DNA of 64,000 nucleotides from Streptomyces sp. Root1304 (GTDB lineage Bacteria; Actinomycetota; Actinomycetes; Streptomycetales; Streptomycetaceae): contig NZ_LMEP01000012.1 in the NCBI RefSeq assembly GCF_001426405.1, forward strand, positions 944,707-1,008,706, in the 5' to 3' direction. The number at the start of each line of letters is the position of its first letter. Position 1 is the stretch's first letter. The notes under the pieces were generated by a model, which made no database searches, was not told where the DNA came from, and worked only from the letters and a program-made list of their open reading frames with translations. Positions 62,841-64,000 of the stretch are shown in pieces. A program made the translations under genes and the position numbers.

Positions 62841-64000
62841 GTGGATCAATTGGCCCTGTTGTTCTTGCTGCTGCTCGGCGCCCTGCTCACCGTGCCCCTC
62901 GGTGACCGGCTCGGACTGCCCGCACCCGTCCTGATGACCCTCGTCGGGATCGCGCTGGCCTTCCTGCCCTTCGTACCGAACGTCGAGATCCCGCCGGAGT
63001 TCATCCTCCCGCTGGTGCTGCCGCCGCTGCTCTACGCCTCCGTGCAGCGCACCTCGTGGCGCCAGTTCGCGGCCAACAGGCGGCCCATCTTCCTGCTGGC
63101 GGTCGCCCTCGTCTTCGTCACCACGGCCGCCGTCGGCGCCGTCGCGCACGCGATGGTGCCCGGCCTCCCGCTGGCCGCCGCCATCGCGCTGGGCGCCCTC
63201 GTCGCGCCGCCGGACCCGGTGGCGGCGACCGCCGTGGCCGGCTCGCTCGGGCTGCCCCGCCGGCTGGTGTCGATCCTGGAGGGCGAGGGCCTCTTCAACG
63301 ACGTCACCGCGATCGTGCTCTACCACGTGGCCATCGCCGCCGTCGTCAGCGGTTCCTTCTCCTGGCCGGAGGCGCTCGGCGAGTTCGCGCTCTCCGCCGT
63401 GGTCGCCGTGATCGTCGGCCTGACGCTCGGCTGGCTCTCCAACAAGCTCATCGGGCTGCTCGGCGACGTCACCCTCCAGACCGGCCTGACGCTCCTGGTG
63501 CCCTTCGTGAGCTATGTGCTCGCCGAGGAGCTGCACGGCTCCGGCGTCCTCGCGGTCCTGCTCACCGCCCTCTTCCTGGCCGAGCACGCGGCCGACGCCG
63601 ACGACGTCATGGGCCGGCTCGCCGGCCAGACGTTCTGGCAGATCGTCGACACCCTGGTCACCGGCATCGCCTTCGGGCTCATCGGCCTGGAACTGATCCA
63701 TGTCTTCGGGGTGGCCGAGGGCCGTGGCTGGGAGATGCTCCGCTGGGGCGCCGCCGTGGTCGGGGTGGTCGTCGGGGTCCGGCTGCTGTGGCTGCTGCCC
63801 GCCACCTGGCTGGCGAAGCGGCTGCACACGCTCCGGGACGTCGACGAGGAGATCCCCACCAGCTGGCGGGAGACGATCGTCATGTGGTGGGCGGGGATGC
63901 GCGGGGTGGCCTCGGTGGCACTGGCGCTCGCCGTGCCGCTCACCACCCACGACGGCGAGCCCTTTCCCGGCCGTGACGAGATCGTCTTCATCGCCTTCTG
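62841..64000 (+). CDS. Na+/H+ antiporter, CPA1 (NhaP) family, truncated by window end
   Basis: Membrane cation/proton exchanger; the first 386 codons are visible and the frame runs off the right edge. Around ten hydrophobic segments are present. Conserved CPA1 motifs are ALVAPPDPVAATAVAGSLGLP and LEGEGLFNDVTAIVLYHVA, whose Asp residues carry the transported ions, plus EELHGSGVLAVLLTALFLAE and the later MWWAGMRGVASVALALAVP. GTG 62841 has CAGGG seven bases upstream; GTG 62835 is possible. Ion preference (Na+, K+ or Li+) cannot be told from this. Confidence 0.9.
   Translation, partial: MDQLALLFLLLLGALLTVPLGDRLGLPAPVLMTLVGIALAFLPFVPNVEIPPEFILPLVLPPLLYASVQRTSWRQFAANRRPIFLLAVALVFVTTAAVGAVAHAMVPGLPLAAAIALGALVAPPDPVAATAVAGSLGLPRRLVSILEGEGLFNDVTAIVLYHVAIAAVVSGSFSWPEALGEFALSAVVAVIVGLTLGWLSNKLIGLLGDVTLQTGLTLLVPFVSYVLAEELHGSGVLAVLLTALFLAEHAADADDVMGRLAGQTFWQIVDTLVTGIAFGLIGLELIHVFGVAEGRGWEMLRWGAAVVGVVVGVRLLWLLPATWLAKRLHTLRDVDEEIPTSWRETIVMWWAGMRGVASVALALAVPLTTHDGEPFPGRDEIVFIAF

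Overview
The window is chromosomal DNA from a Streptomyces-type actinomycete. Base composition is very GC-rich, and GTG and TTG starts are common. The gene order is one I remember from the core of Streptomyces chromosomes: macSR, the thi genes, metF, the mra/mur/fts division cluster, divIVA, ileS, lspA and rluD. Nothing seen suggests a prophage, insertion sequence, CRISPR array, rRNA or tRNA gene. Almost every gene is a recognisable core or genus-core gene, so the more interesting material is regulatory DNA and RNA between genes and low-complexity extensions on otherwise standard proteins.

Region 1 (1-11.4 kb): the start of a divergent alpha/beta hydrolase; an acyl-phosphate-type acyltransferase; the MacS/MacR two-component pair; a D-lactate dehydrogenase-like enzyme behind a strong inverted repeat; a secreted trypsin-like protease; a fused anthranilate synthase (TrpE-TrpG) controlled by a complete Trp leader-peptide attenuator; a large secreted amidase; and a class II DAHP synthase. 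The last enzyme supplies the shikimate pathway that the anthranilate synthase drains.

Region 2 (11.4-25.8 kb): an iron-box-controlled bacterioferritin-associated ferredoxin facing bacterioferritin; a molybdopterin oxidoreductase; a His-rich DUF4396 membrane protein under a CsoR-like operator; endonuclease IV co-oriented with a four-PASTA Ser/Thr kinase; the thiOSG operon behind a TPP riboswitch, with thiE nearby; an FAD ferredoxin-reductase-like gene; an Rv2175c-like DNA-binding protein; metF with a promoter that looks leaderless; a CrtI-like oxidoreductase; and a DUF4126 membrane protein whose promoter carries a near-match to the MacR box.

Region 3 (25.8-37.6 kb): a TetR/ABC (YhgE-type permease plus ATPase) operon with a 12+12 bp operator; a HEPN protein; a methyltransferase; DUF3040; a translationally coupled MoxR-DUF58-transglutaminase operon; and a beta-carbonic anhydrase.

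Region 4 (37.6-55.7 kb) is the division and cell-wall cluster rsmH-ftsL-ftsI-murE-murF-mraY-murD-ftsW-murG-ftsQ-ftsZ-pgeF-yggS-sepF-yggT-divIVA, mostly with overlapping or nearly touching genes. mraZ and ftsA are absent. It makes lipid II, exports and crosslinks it at septa, and builds the Z-ring with SepF and the DivIVA polar scaffold.

Region 5 (55.7-64 kb): a 143-bp element with 17-bp inverted ends; ileS with a translational T-box; a TraR/DksA zinc-finger protein with a histone-like lysine-rich tail; lspA; an RluD-type pseudouridine synthase; a GNAT acetyltransferase; and a Na+/H+ antiporter cut by the window end. All assignments come from reading the sequence. Statements about named families and regulators are from memory of the literature and were not searched.
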